Shown here: one piece after another, positions 12,052 through 23,742 of the stretch
How the letters are laid out: the number at the start of each line of letters is the position of its first letter
Numbering within the stretch: position 1 is the first letter of the stretch
Origin: Strigamia acuminata
Taxonomy: Eukaryota > Arthropoda > Chilopoda > Geophilomorpha > Linotaeniidae
Reading direction: 5' to 3'
Assembly (NCBI GenBank): GCA_949358305.1
Contig: OX442318.1
Location: 482,501-546,500 of the forward strand
Length of the DNA: 64,000 bases
Made by a program: the position numbers and the translations under genes
The notes under the pieces: generated by a model
Databases searched by the model: none
The model's input: only the letters and a program-made list of their open reading frames with translations
Told to the model about the DNA's origin: nothing

Positions 12052-13704
12052 ATGGCGGGAGCCGATTCTGCTCGGTTATTTATTGATGTGTTCTTAAAAG
12101 CGGTTCAGCCGTATCAAGACATTATCACAATTCTGGGAATTGTATACGGCAGTAAAATCGTGATTAAAACTACCTGGAATATTTTCAAAGGCCTCAAAAC
12201 ATTTGTGTGGCCATTACTTGTTCCTAAGATCGATTTCATCAAAACGTATGGCAGCTGGGCAGGTGATGTTTTCATCTTCCTTTTGTATAAAAACTCGCTT
12301 TAATTTAATACGATTTAAATTTTTCAGTTGTTACCGGTTCCACAGATGGTATTGGCAAGGAATATGCGAGGGAATTGGCCCGTCGAAGGATGAATATCGT
12401 TCTAATCAGTCGAAACAAGGAAAAACTAGAAAAAGTTGCTCAGGAAATCGGTGGGAAATTCAAATTTTACGTTTCCGGCCCAATCTGTTTAACAGTTTTA
12501 TTTTTTTTTGTCTAGAAAACGAATTTAAAGTTAAAACTCTAGTGCTTCAAGCTGATTTTGGTGATGGAAAAGAGATTTATCCGCTCCTAGCTCGAAATTT
12601 AATCGATAAAGAAATTGGAATTTTAGGTACATTTTCAAAAAACAAGAAAAAAAAAATAATTTAATGAAAATTTTTAGTGAATAATGTCGGAATGATGGTA
12701 ACACCACCTTCGGAATTCATGCAACTCACTGAAAAAGTATAAAAACAACTTCTTTTTTTTCTAACACAATTTGACATTTCATTTGAATTTTAAGCAAATT
12801 TGGGATTATACAAACATCAACATGGTCGCTGCAACGATGATGACGCGTATAATTTTACCTCAAATGGTAGCGAGGCATAAAGGAGCCATCATCAACATAT
12901 CTTCGAGCAGCGCAATCAATCCACTGCCCTTATTAGGCGTTTATTCCGCAACCAAAATATTCGTCGAATATTTATCCGAAAGTCTGACGTACGAGTATAA
13001 GAATAAAGGCATTACGGTGCAAACTCTGGTGCCCAGTTACGTAGCAACATGTAAGTGAAAAGGCTGAGTTAGGACGAGGGTTTTATTCAGTGCAAAAGTG
13101 AAATTTTACGTGAAAACTTGCATCTTAAATCGCACAAATGCAACCTTTAGTATTAAACCGCGATTATTAGGTGTCAAAAAGGAATTATTAGATGTAAATC
13201 GCAATAATTAGGAGTAAAATTTCAATTTATGGCATAAAATCACAATAGTTGGGTGTATAATCGTAATAATTAGGTGTAAAATTGCAGTTATTAGGTGTAA
13301 AATCGCATTTTTTGGCATAAAATCGCAATTATTATGTGCGTAGTGTACCCACATTTTTTCTATATATATCGATCGCAAAAAATTAGAAAACGAAGTTTTT
13401 TAAGCCAAAAAATGCAATTATTTAAGTACTTTGTTTCCCCACTGTTAAAATGATGTTTGAATATTCCTTTTTGTTACTTTTTATTACAGCAATGGTTGGC
13501 TACAGTAAACTACTACTTGGAGGAAACATTTTCTGTCCAAATGCATCGAAATTCGTGCAAAGTGCAATCGGAACATTAGGTCGATCGAACCACACGACGG
13601 GCTACTGGACGCACGGAATTCAGTATTTAATCTACAGCTCCGTCCCGAGGTGGCTGTTTATGCGCGCCGGTGCTGCTATCCACCGCTTTCTCTCCCTTCA
13701 CTGA
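12052..13704 (+). CDS. HSDL1: HSDL1-like short-chain dehydrogenase/reductase, 6 exons
   Basis: Short-chain dehydrogenase of the HSD17B12/HSDL1 branch, probably membrane- or mitochondrion-associated through its hydrophobic N-terminus. Exons are 12052-12262, 12328-12450, 12516-12626, 12678-12736, 12795-13050 and 13490-13704. The cofactor motif is [14 protein letters not shown], then NNVG, the catalytic Ser block [12 protein letters not shown], and the catalytic [15 protein letters not shown]. The C-terminus [19 protein letters not shown] and [11 protein letters not shown] resembles vertebrate HSDL1. Human HSDL1, as I recall it, has Phe in place of the active-site Tyr; here the YSATK tyrosine is present, so this copy looks catalytically competent. 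HSD17B12 is the main alternative. The last intron holds degenerate tandem repeats. Confidence 0.87.
13150..13345. repeat. Degenerate tandem repeat in HSDL1 last intron
   Basis: About seven imperfect copies of a 22-26 bp unit based on AATTATTAGGTGTAAAATCG lie within the final intron. No coding content is seen. Confidence 0.65.
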
Positions 13705-13798
13705 ACGAAAAGTGAAAACGCTTCAAAGTGTTTTATTCAACATTGAATATAATTATCGCCGTGCTACAACATAAATCATGTAAACCCGATCGATCGAA

Positions 13799-16700
13799 TT
13801 AAATGTTGGCAAGGTCGGTCTCTGTTGTTCGATGTGAATAAAGACTGCTGTTGTACGTGGAGCTGTTTCTCACGTAACTCGTTCCGGTTTCGCTTCGTTT
13901 CAGGTTCGTGTTGGCGAATCGCGTTGCTCGTCGACGGCGCCGCCACCGGCTGCAGCACAGGCGAACGAGTTGGCGTCGAAACTTGGTCGACATGAATCCG
14001 TAAATGACCGGGTTGATGCAGCCGTGGATGAAAGGTAACAAATAGAATGTGATTCGAATGTCGTAGACTGCCGGCGAAAACACGTCCAGGTGGTGTTTGA
14101 TCAGCAGCTCCATGATGAGTCGTGGACCCCAACATATTAAAAACAGAACGATCACTAGAATGAGCATCTTGATCACCTAGAAATGAAATTCATTTGGTGT
14201 TGAGTGCATTTTTTCGAATTAAGACATTTAAGAGTGCAGAATTTTGTGGACGCGAGCTGATTTTTGGTGGGCGCACCCATCACACGCCTAAATAGGACAA
14301 GCTTTTTTTTGCAAACTTATGTAAAATTTTATGCAAAATTATATAAAATTATATGTAAAATTATATAAACTTATATGCAAAATTATATAAAATTTTATGC
14401 AAAATTATATAAAATTTTATGTAAAATTATATAAAATTTTATGCAAAATTATATAAAATTTTATGCAAAATTATATAAAATTTTATGCAAAATTATATAA
14501 AATTTTATGCAAAATTATATAAAATTTTATGCAAAATTATATAAAATTTTATGCAAAATTATATAAAATTTTATGCAAAATTATATAAAATTATATGTAA
14601 ATTATATAAAATTATATGTAAAATTATATAAAATTTTATGCAAAATTATATAAAAATTTCTTTTTTTCTTTTTAATAGTTCATTTTTGACAAATTTAATG
14701 ACCGATAGATGAAGTGGGGCGCGGAAGATCGCCTTGCTTAAAAATGGGTCGCGATGCTAAAAAGTTTGGGAACCCCTGGTTTAAAGAATTCAAAAATGGC
14801 AGTAAATATTTTGATTTTGAATTTAATTTTGATTTTAATTTTGATTTTAATTTTGATTTTAAATTTGATTTTGATTTTGACCTGTTTCCTGGCTTTTCTC
14901 ACGTCTTCGGTTCTTGCTCGGTTCAGTTCATCCGGTGAGGCGGCGGTTTGCGACCTGTTGCTTAAAGAATCGTCCAAATTCGCTGCGCTAATCGAACCGA
15001 CCATACTGCAAAAGAAAGTGAGAAAAAAAATATAAAAAAAGCGACGTGTTTACCCCATTTGGTTGCATTTTAATTAAAATCTGGCAGGAGAAGCCAAACG
15101 GATGTTGTTGAAGCACTGGCACTGAAAAAAGAACTTTTCTTTTCTTTCAACATTCGGAGGAAATTGCTCATGTTTCTGTTGACACTGAAAAGATGAGTTC
15201 TGATAACAATTTGCCAGCTTGTCCATTAGACAAAACAAGCGTTTGAACTGATGGAGTGTGGGAAAGGAAAGCCCATATCGTACCTGGTGGTGTTGGTGAG
15301 CGCTTGCATGGTCACTGTTGAAATCCATAACTCCTTGATTACACGTGCGTAGCAAAAAATCATGAGCGCGGCCGGAATTAGAAAAAGAATGAGCAACCTG
15401 TAAATTGCGAAGAATAGCGCCGTTTTGCCGTCCACGTCGTTGCAGTAATAAATGCGCACTCGCACAGTTTCGTTACAGAAAACCAGAGAGTAGGTGTCCT
15501 AAAAAGCATTGATTCAATTACAGTAATTGCATTTAAAAGGTTGCTTCAAGTGTTTGTGTTCTGAGGTAACTGAGGCTTTTTAACGAGGAATGGGGAAGAC
15601 AAATCAATAATTAGGGCAATAAAAATTGATCATGGCTGACAAGGGCTCAAAACTTGAATGTTTTTAACTAAAATAAAAGATTCTTTTGGCCTAAAAATGA
15701 ATTTTTGGTTTAAAAAAAATTGAATTTTCAGTCTATACTTGAGTTGCACTCAAAAAGGCACCTCACAATGTGTACTCCCATTGGTCGAGCCAGTTTACTA
15801 CTAACTCCAGACTGTATACTACTACTAGGAGAAGTAGTTGTTTTTTTATTTATTGTTGTGATTGTTATGACTAATTTAGTTTATGTTATTTTGATTTTAT
15901 TTAATAAAAAATGTTATTTTCATCATTAAAATGAAGTTTCACACATTAAAAAATGTCAAACTCATGTTTGTTGTGTTTATTGCTTACATCGTCTGGAAGT
16001 TTGAATTTTAGGCCGTTGCCTAGGCAATCGATTACAATGTCTGTACATTGTAATGCAATTCTGGTGTTTGGGTCTAGTTTTCCGGATCACTACACCAGTA
16101 AACTGGCTCGACCAATGGGAGTACACATTGTGAGGTGCCTTTTTGAGTGCAACTCGAGTATATTTGATTATTTTGCCACTTGTGAATTTGTAAACAGTAC
16201 TGGATGATGGGAGACCGGGGTTGATATGTTTGCGATAGTAAAGAATTCTTAAGTTGTCATTGACTTTTTGAAGAAAAGAGGAAGAATTGAATTGAATTGA
16301 ATTGAATTGAATAGAATTGAATTACTGGAAATTGAATGCGTGCGGGGCATTTGCACCAAGAAGTGGGAAATTGAAATTGACAGAAAACTGAGTTTGGAGA
16401 AACCTTAGACCTTAAATGAGACGAGGAAGTCCCGAGAGATCACTCATCTAAGTGCTGACTAGCAAGGTTTCACATTGACAGTGCCAAAAAAGCTGAGCTG
16501 TGAATGCGAGGAAAGGTTTGAGCGCTTACTGTACCTTTGTGAAGAGTACTGGAACTGTGATGAGCACAGACAAGACCCACACTGCGAAGAGAGCACGTCT
16601 GCAATTGTGCATCGTGCACAATGATCGCGATTTCATGGGAAAGACAATCACTACAAACCTGGATATTTGAAATGAAAAGAAAGAAAAAGAAATTGCAGTG

Positions 16701-17205
16701 CATTATTCTACTCGAAGAATTGATAGTTTGCTTGCCTCTCTAAACTCACAGCTGTGAGATTGAGTACGGAAGCGACCGGAGACAGCATTTCGGTGAAGGA
16801 TGCAAATTTGCACACCGCACCTCGTTCTTCCCATTGCAGTACAAAATATTGCAGCGTCTCTAGTGGAGCACAGACTAGAAGCAGGAGCAGATCTGCCACT
16901 GCCAGACTCATGAGAAACAGTTTAGTCGCACTGGCCTCTTTGCGGTCGTACGACATGACCGCTATGACCATCCCGTTGCTGACCACTCCCAATACAAAGG
17001 TGACTGTGTGAGTGGCAACGATGGCCGTGAACCACGGGTTGTGAATTCCTGGGTCCAGCATTTGTTCCGGATCCACCATGTAGTTGCAACTGGCGTTCTG
17101 CAGCCATGGCGGTGTTGTCGAAGAAAGCAGCTCACTGCTTTGCATGCTGTTCAGCAACTGAATAGAACAATCGACAAGATCTAATTCCAGAAAAGCTATG
17201 TGCAC
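13799..17205 (-). CDS. Class A (rhodopsin-like) peptide-type G-protein-coupled receptor, 5 exons
   Basis: Seven-transmembrane receptor at the plasma membrane. Exons are 17205-16736, 16658-16535, 15498-15284, 15005-14882 and 14176-13799. TM1 contains GVVSNGMVIAVMS and TM2 SLAVADLLLLLVCAPLE. A conserved ECL1 Cys (GAVCKF) precedes TM3, which ends in SLERF, so the DRY motif is ERF. TM6 has ICWGP and TM7 has CINPVIYGF, the NPxxY motif. The third intracellular loop is a short Ser-rich segment ending ARKQVIKM. The tail carries a palmitoylation-type CC followed by RWRRRRR. The loop signatures suggest a neuropeptide receptor of the insect type, but I cannot name the ligand. The first intron uses a GC donor (AG|GCAAGC). 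Two start codons are possible (17205 or 17145). Introns are much longer than elsewhere in the window and hold repeats. Confidence 0.88.
14311..14655. repeat. AT-rich tandem array (about 21-bp unit) in GPCR intron
   Basis: About 16 copies of a 20-22 bp unit containing TTATATAAAATTTTATGCAA lie in the intron between the ICL3 exon and the last coding exon. The unit is partly palindromic (ATAAAATTTTAT), so single strands could fold. Copies are highly alike, implying recent expansion. Confidence 0.9.
14808..14880. repeat. TTTTGA-type hexamer array abutting a splice donor
   Basis: Repeats of TTTTGA/TTTTAA (plus strand) run up to the GPCR ICL3 exon. On the sense (minus) strand the intron starts GTCAAAATCAAAATC, so the array begins directly at the 5' splice site. 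Confidence 0.8.
15734..16162. mobile_element. TIR element with TA target site (Tc1/mariner-type MITE) in GPCR intron
   Basis: Near-perfect inverted repeats of about 66 bp bound this 429-bp element. The left arm starts TATACTTGAGTTGCACTC and the right arm ends GAGTGCAACTCGAGTATA, and both continue through AAAAAGGCACCTCACAATG and CCCATTGGTCGAGCCAG. TA dinucleotides at both ends fit a TA target-site duplication. The interior of about 300 bp encodes no transposase, so the element is non-autonomous. Arms differ at only a few positions, so it is young. Confidence 0.85.
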
Positions 17206-20200
17206 TTTTTATAGCTTAATCTGCTTCTGGCTCTGGAGTCTGCATCTTAAGAAATGAAGCAAAATATTAATTATAAAATGTTATACGTCGAGCGCTCATT
17301 TTGAATCTTGCATTCAGCATTGTCTGAAATAAATAAATGTAGCAACATATGCGGTGATAAATTTATTGGGCAAGATGTAAGTCAAATTGTTAGTTGATGT
17401 AAGTTGATGTAGAGCGCCATAAATTAGTTGCACACTATTTATTCTTAATTTCTCACTACATTTAATTGTTTTCTGCACGCCTTTTTTTGCACTATTTAAA
17501 CTGCCGACGTTCACTAAATGTTCTTTATTTCTCACCACTATTAAAAAACGTCTGGTTGACTTTTTTTGGGTTGTGGTGACGTTTTGTGCACCATTTTTGA
17601 CTTCTCGTGATCTGTTCTCCTCTTTGAAATCTGAAAGCGATGTGGATTGTACTGAACCTGCACCAAAACAAAGGCGAAAGGAAGGATTTAGAATGGATCA
17701 AGCTAACCAGTTATGCGAATTGCGGTGAAGCTTTGCAAGCGTTGAAAAATGAGACATGGATAATGAGAAGGCGATACCAAACGAGTATTGGTAAAAAAAA
17801 ATTTATGACTGCCGCCATTCGAATGACTGCAGTACCAAACCATATGCACTCAAACCGATGTATGCGCTAAGGTTATGACTGAAGCATACAACCGGAGAAG
17901 AGCACGACCTAATGTCAAGGTGCGTAGCATTGGAGATAAAAACTTCTTCACGTGTGGATGTGGACAAATACTTGCGGCAAAAGCTACTAAAGAATTGGCG
18001 GCACTTTGAAACATATCAGCAATCGTGCACTCGCCTGTGGCTCGTTACAATATATGATAAGAGTGGGATGAAGGCACTTGCATCTGTCCAACTTTTTTAA
18101 AACATGTGTGCAAGCACTTCGTGGGCATAGCCATTACAGAAAAACTGTTTTTAGTACCACCAGAAGCCAAAAACATTCCCCTCCGCACTGCTAGCATAAT
18201 TATAAAATTTGGTGTGGCATCAAGTAATCTGCAGTGTGAAAAAAAGTAAAAATAGTGCGAAATAAAATCACTTTTAGTGAAAAAATAAAGAATAAATAGA
18301 CATTCATTCTTTTTCAAAGCCTATCAATCGAACTTTTCGCTTGTCTCAGAGTGAAATTCACATCTAATAAGGCGGCACTTTTCATCATTCCTAATTTATA
18401 GATATTTTGAATTGAATTCCCACAGGAAATAAATGTCTGAGAGAGTTTATCAATTTCTTTACGGTTCAACGATAATGTAGGAAATTAAATTCAAATTTAA
18501 TATTATTATGTTTATTCTAACTACCTGCCATTTATAGCTGGCATTTTGAATTTTTTGTGCTGTCACCCACTAAGGAAGGAGAGGTGACTTTGTGACATGC
18601 TCATTTCTTCATTATTGGATTGGCAAAGCGAATTACCACAGACGCTTGTTTTTCCTTTCAATTCAAAGTGCACCTTTTAAGCAGCCGGAGAATTAAGTCA
18701 AAGTACACGTACCAAAGGGTTACATATGAGACTCACGAGTCAGGGTCAACAGTTTATAATAAAGCGAAGAGCGTCGTTGAGGGTGTATTTTGTTGATGAG
18801 AAGGAACGCCTGTGATGATTAAAAGAAATGAAGTTGCCAGGAGTGACGCTGCTTGTGCTAGAGTTTTGTTTATGGGATTATAATTAGGGTTAAGTAGAGT
18901 GTAAAGATTTGTTTGGGAAAGTACAATGTTGAAGTTTTTATGAGCACAGGTGTGTCTCTCTCGGGCTTTGGGAATCTGATCAGAGTGTGATGACATTTCA
19001 CATCCTGTTTTCTTGATGGAAATGGGATTTTCTTTTTCATCTCGTTTTTTAAATCTGTTTATGGTAATGTTGTATTTGTTTCCACAAGTCTTAATAAAGG
19101 ATTTGCCGTTATTTTGTAAGTTAAAATGAAAATTAATTCAACAGGAAGAAGAAGAAACAATAGATATTAATATTGAAGATGACTGGGAACAGTCGAAATC
19201 GCATATTGGAATTGTCATTTAAATCGATCTCTCTATTAATTAAAAAGCACAAGTGATGCGCGTAAGAAATGGAAATTTAATAAACCGATGTTTTGAATTG
19301 GATAATTCGTGTTTTCGGACAAATTATAAAGGAAGTGTCTATTGACAGGGAAAAATGCTTTGCTTCAAATGCCTATTGGTAGGTAATAGTATCCCGGTGG
19401 TTCACATTTCCTGCTTACAAGAGAGTTTTCTCCAATACAAACGATTGATGAGGAAAGCTGCAGTTAGGGTTAGGTTGAAAGCAGAAGTTTCTTACACTGT
19501 AGTGAATGTTTTAAGAACTTTTCAGTCCAGGCACTTTAGAAATGTGTTTTTGCCACTTTGTATAAAATATTCGAAAAGAAAGAGCCCTGGTAGGCCATTA
19601 CGGTATCTTGATTCTTGAGACAGCCCTGCACCAGAATACAAAGAGAGGAATATTTTGGGAAATGTCAAATCCAAACAACTTGATAAATAAGTCAACATTT
19701 TGTTTCTTCGCTCACTTTTCGTATTAATTTCCTCAAAAGAGAGATTTAAGTGCAATTCTAAGTGCTCTTTGCTGATGGAGAAACATGAAACACACTGCAA
19801 TTAGTTGGTATTTGGTTTCCTTTCATTTTTATTTGGTTTCTTTTAAAATGGGATGTAATAATATTTTGGATTATTTTTGTGTTGTTGTCACGAAGGTGAA
19901 GTTTTTTGATGAGATCAAATGTTGTGACCACATTGCACACTTTTCATGATCCCCAATGGACACGTTGGGGACGTGAAAAGTGTTAGAATGAAGGTGCTTA
20001 GAAAATGAAGGTGAAAATTTATGTTTCACATTAAAACAATACAAGTTAGATAATAAGAAAAAATAATTTAAAAAAAAAAAACATAAGAAAATATTCGCCA
20101 ACATAATTTTTTGTTTTTAACATTTTTTTTTTTTTTTAAAAATTCAAAATTGACTTTCCTTAATCGAAATGAATTTTTTAAGAATTAAAACTTATAATTT

Positions 20201-20851
20201 ATCGAATCTAAATTGATGTAAAAATGAGAAAGACTTACTTTGAGCCCCCTTTTCCTTAGCGTATGTGACGGACGTGTTCCATCCACCGTTCAGTACATCC
20301 TTCTCACATCATTCTCCCACATTCTCATCAACCACGCATGCGCGTTTCCTCACTCTTCTCTTTCATCTATTTATTTCTCTTTCCAACCGCTGTATATATT
20401 CCCAAATTATTTCAACACAATTAATAATTAATACGGAGTAACAACTAACAAGTAAGTACGAGACCACGTTTACGATTTAATTACATTCGACTGAAAATTA
20501 TTTGAGCACAATTGCAGCATAAAAACCCGCTCACAGGTCAGTGGATTTTTGTCTCGCTCTGCGACAAGACCACGAATACTTTAGTCATTAACTCAAGTTT
20601 ATATCTCAATAAATCAGAAATAATTAGGTGGAAATATAAAAATGTTATTTTTAACTCGCTTTTATTTTTCTTTCTGCGGTGTGCCATCTGGCATCGATCT
20701 TTTAATCCGTTCATTTACTTAAATCTCATCCCACTCGATCTTGGGTGGCCCTTGAAATATCAAGTTTAGTATCAACTTTGGCTCATTTACAGTTTGTTAA
20801 CTAAAAATATATTTTCTTTAAAAAATTGAAAATTTGATTGCTTATTTAACG

Positions 20852-21110
20852 GCCAAGTTGGCAGTGGTGCCAACGAGCGAATCTGCAAATTGCTCATCCT
20901 CTCCTTCTTCAGCAAATTTACGCTTTCGTTTGCTCCGTGATGGACGACGAGGGTGGTCTTCATCTTTCACTAATTCGGTCTCTATCGACTTTTTAAATAT
21001 ATCCTGTTCGTAGAGAGTACTATCTCGTGCTTGCAGTTGCTTTAATCGCTTTAAAACCTCACGTTTTACTATTCTCCTCGCTAACTTTAGCCCGCAAATA
21101 TGTTCGTTCT
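20852..21110 (-). CDS. Coding-like C-terminal exon of an unrecognised Lys/Arg-rich protein
   Basis: Reading the minus strand from about 21110 to a TAA at 20847-20852 gives an open frame with protein-like composition: coiled-coil REVLKRLKQLQARDSTLYEQ, then DIFKKSIETELVKDEDH, a nuclear-localisation-like SKRKRKF, and an acidic EEGEDEQF before the end NLAVK. There is no ATG, so it would be a last exon. In the next frame immediately upstream, LIDELLTGERTYLRAKVSEE also looks coding. The two segments could therefore be one frameshifted (pseudogene) exon. No family is recognised. The nearest upstream sequence is a (TTTA)n run. Confidence 0.4.
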
Positions 21111-21132
21111 CCCGTCAACAATTCGTCAATCA

Positions 21133-21134
21133 GT

Positions 21135-21178
<44 letters not shown>
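21133..21178. repeat. (TTTA)n microsatellite
   Basis: About eleven uninterrupted TTTA units lie just upstream (on the minus strand) of the coding-like exon at 20852-21110. Confidence 0.95.
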
Positions 21179-21822
21179 ACATAGGATGGTAAAAAAAAAT
21201 GTTTGTATATATATTTGGACACATGTTTACAGTGGGTTTACAGTGCATTGTGCATTCGAGCAGGAGAAGACCTAAGAACGGATTACATGCGGGAGTTTTA
21301 ATTAACCTTGAATTGATTACATGTTTTCTGAGTATGCCGTGCTATTTAATGATTTTGAGCAATAATATGGTAGGAAAGACAGTTTTAACTGATGTTTCAC
21401 CCACAAATTTCATTTTATATACATATACTGTAAATCCTTGCGGGTTTGCGGGTCTCCATTAGAACGCGGTTGTTTAGTAAAGCGCGGGGAACTTTAATTT
21501 GCCGAGTGCGCGTGATGGCAGAATAAGAGGATTTCGGCTTTTTCTGAATATATCCCCATTGGTTTAATTCGTTTAGGTTTTGAGAGAAACGGATATTCAT
21601 CAGTCATCACAAAACACCTGTTACACATTCTCCGCCAAACTTGTTCCTGTCCGTTGTTGATCATCGATAAATAATCAACGAGCACTTCATAAAGGTAAAA
21701 AAAGCGTTTTTTCTTCACAATTTTCTTTGTAACTAAATAAAGACCCGTCAATTTTAACGTTTTATTTTTTTTTATTTCTTTCAAATGAAATTACAGTTAG
21801 GTGGAAACCGTGTATTAGGAAC

Positions 21823-21947
21823 ATGTTTTCTCCTGTCATCGACGGCCTCCTCAATGAACTTCCGCCCTATGCATGCTCCGTAACCCGGTCACCTTATCCG
21901 ATGCATGTCTTTGGCCATCCGTGGAGTTTTTATTTACAACAAAGTAA
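21823..21947 (+). CDS. Possible first coding exon of an unknown small gene
   Basis: An ATG at 21823 opens a frame reading MFSPVIDGLLNELPPYACSV followed by TRSPYPMHVFGHPWSFYLQQ. It reaches a good donor (AAA|GTAAGAAA) at about 21948. The composition looks protein-like and the local GC content is higher than its surroundings. No later exon could be assigned with confidence, although an AG at 22030 is a possible acceptor. It matches no family I know. Confidence 0.25.
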
Positions 21948-22216
21948 GAAAAGAAGAACAATGATCATTGTTACAAACATTTCAATTATTTCCCTCTAAT
22001 CCTCATGCCGAAACATCACTTCCAATAACAGAATCGGCAAAACCTACTCTTACGTGACGCCATTTTCCAAAATGGCCACTGTAAACCACCTTTCTTGTTC
22101 CTCACACGCGAGACACGTGAGAAATATTTGTGAAAGACTCGAACCAAAAAATACATTTATATAAATAAATTAATGAAATGAAATTATATTAAAATTCAGT
22201 TTCAAATTTTTCATTG

Positions 22217-23721
22217 TCATTTAGCATCGATGAGCGGCACATGCGCAGATTCCCTTCCGTCTTTTTTCCGCTTCAGAGACTTCCGTCGCCCATGTTTGCC
22301 GGTCAACACGTGCAGTGTCCGTGACGGCATAATGGGCGGTAATCGAACTTCGCCCATCGCGCTCGTAATCGTTTGAATTTCGCAAGAATTGTCCGTTAAA
22401 TCGACCACTTCTTCGTACGAATCCGTCGTCACTTGTCTCGGCAACTGATCGAGGCCGTGCGGCTCCGATTGGATCCGAGATAGAGCGGAGTCGGACAAGC
22501 GTAAACGTCTAGCATCGCGCGTCACATCCGGTTCGCTGCGCATACTGGCGTTTAAATCGAGATTCGGCAGCAAATTTAGATGCGCCGGCGTGGGCGGCCG
22601 GTTCGGCGGCTGAACTTGCGCTTCTTGTCTTTTCAGTTGTTGCAACGGCCGATGTCTGGGCAACTGTTGCTCGTATTTGTTGACTTTCGAGTCGTAAACT
22701 CTCAAAGCGAGTTCCAGTCTCGCGTGTCCCTTATGACGCGCCAAATCCGCGGCCGTCGCGCCCGAGTAATTGCGTACTTGGAGCTGGAAATGCGGGTTTT
22801 GTTTGTGCGGGTTCAGCATCGTCTTCACGATCTCTTCGTGTCCAAATATGGCGGCGTACATTAACGCGGTGTTTCCTCGCGTGTCTTGAGCATTCACGTC
22901 GGTTAAACCCTGCAAATAAAAAATAATATGCCATAAAGAATAAATAAAAATGTACTATTAGTTGCTATGGAGACATCGATTATGAATTTACAATACTTTG
23001 TTTTTTCACAGTTTAATATCCCTAGAAGTGGGTTCGCCTCACCCTGACCCCATTCCGTCAAGGACAATCGAACCACTGTCGCTTTGGCGATGTCGATTGA
23101 TCGATGTGAAAAAGAGGAAAGGAGAAACAAAAATCGTTCCCAAAACTCCATCTGACGTCTACAAATGAAGTTTTTATTGGAAAAACCCAATGACGTCAAG
23201 ATATTCATACTCATTTCTTAGAAATTCAATTTTCGTATGTCCAAAGCCCTTAAAAATGTACTCGAGCAAACGCAAAGGGTTTGTGAAATAAGTGAGAGTG
23301 CAAAAAATTAAACAAATGTAACAAACGAAAATGAGAAATTGTATTTAGCGATAAAAATTGAGGTGACAAGTGTAGGAAGACTTACTTGATCTAGAAGCAG
23401 ACTGACAACATGTTGGCAGCCGAGGATGGCGGCGTGCATGAGCGCAGTCTGCCCGTTTCCATCCCTGGCGTTCACGTCCGCTCCGGCGTGGAGCAAAAGT
23501 TGGCAGAACCGCGCCCTCGCTCGTCCGTCTTCTACCTGCACGCAGGACGTGACGAGCGAAGTTTCGCCCTTGTCGTTTCTCCCGTTCACGTCCGCTCCGC
23601 CCTCGACCAGCAACTGAGCCTGGCGAAACCGAGCGTGCTTGATGGCCTCGAAGAGGGCCAAGTGGCCCGGTCGCACTCCGCCCACCTTCCCCTTGGAGCG
23701 CAAGTTGCTCGCGTGGCTCAT
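22217..23721 (-). CDS. Ankyrin-repeat protein, ANKRD34-like
   Basis: Two exons are clear, 23721-23386 and 22909-22217. Ankyrin repeats run ALFEAIKHARFRQAQLLVEG, GADVNGRNDKGETSLVTSC, HAGADVNARDGNGQTALMHA, LGCQHVVSLLLDQ, then across the intron TDVNAQDTRGNTALMYAAIF. They match the opening repeats of vertebrate ANKRD34 proteins (GGA.N..NDRGETPL, SGKTALMHAC). The C-terminal half is disordered and Gln/Arg-rich, with LPPIMPSRTL and a basic GRRKSLKRKK near the end, broadly like ANKRD34 tails. Its role is unknown; a scaffold function is inferred. The first ATG (23721) follows an in-frame TAG at 23743-23745, and a coding-like frame continues upstream of that stop (see the separate entry). ANKRD63 is the other candidate. 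Confidence 0.75.
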
Positions 23722-23742
23722 CGCCTCGTTCTTCCTCCGCGA

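Larger units (their letters stand above)
17206..22216. other. Gene-poor 5 kb region
   Basis: This stretch lies upstream of the GPCR and downstream of the ankyrin gene. It is AT-rich, with a (GAATT)n patch just before it at 16285-16320 and a (TTTA)n run at 21133-21178. A coding-like minus-strand piece (20852-21110) and a possible plus-strand exon (21823-21947) are listed separately. GPCR 5' untranslated exons could also be here. Nothing else is recognised; open frames such as 17640-17870 and 19355-19618 look like chance or eroded transposon. Confidence 0.5.

Noticed and set aside
17640-18120. Degenerate MULE/FLYWCH-like transposon
   Set aside because: A few Cys/His-like fragments can be read, but in changing frames with many stops, which is too weak to call.
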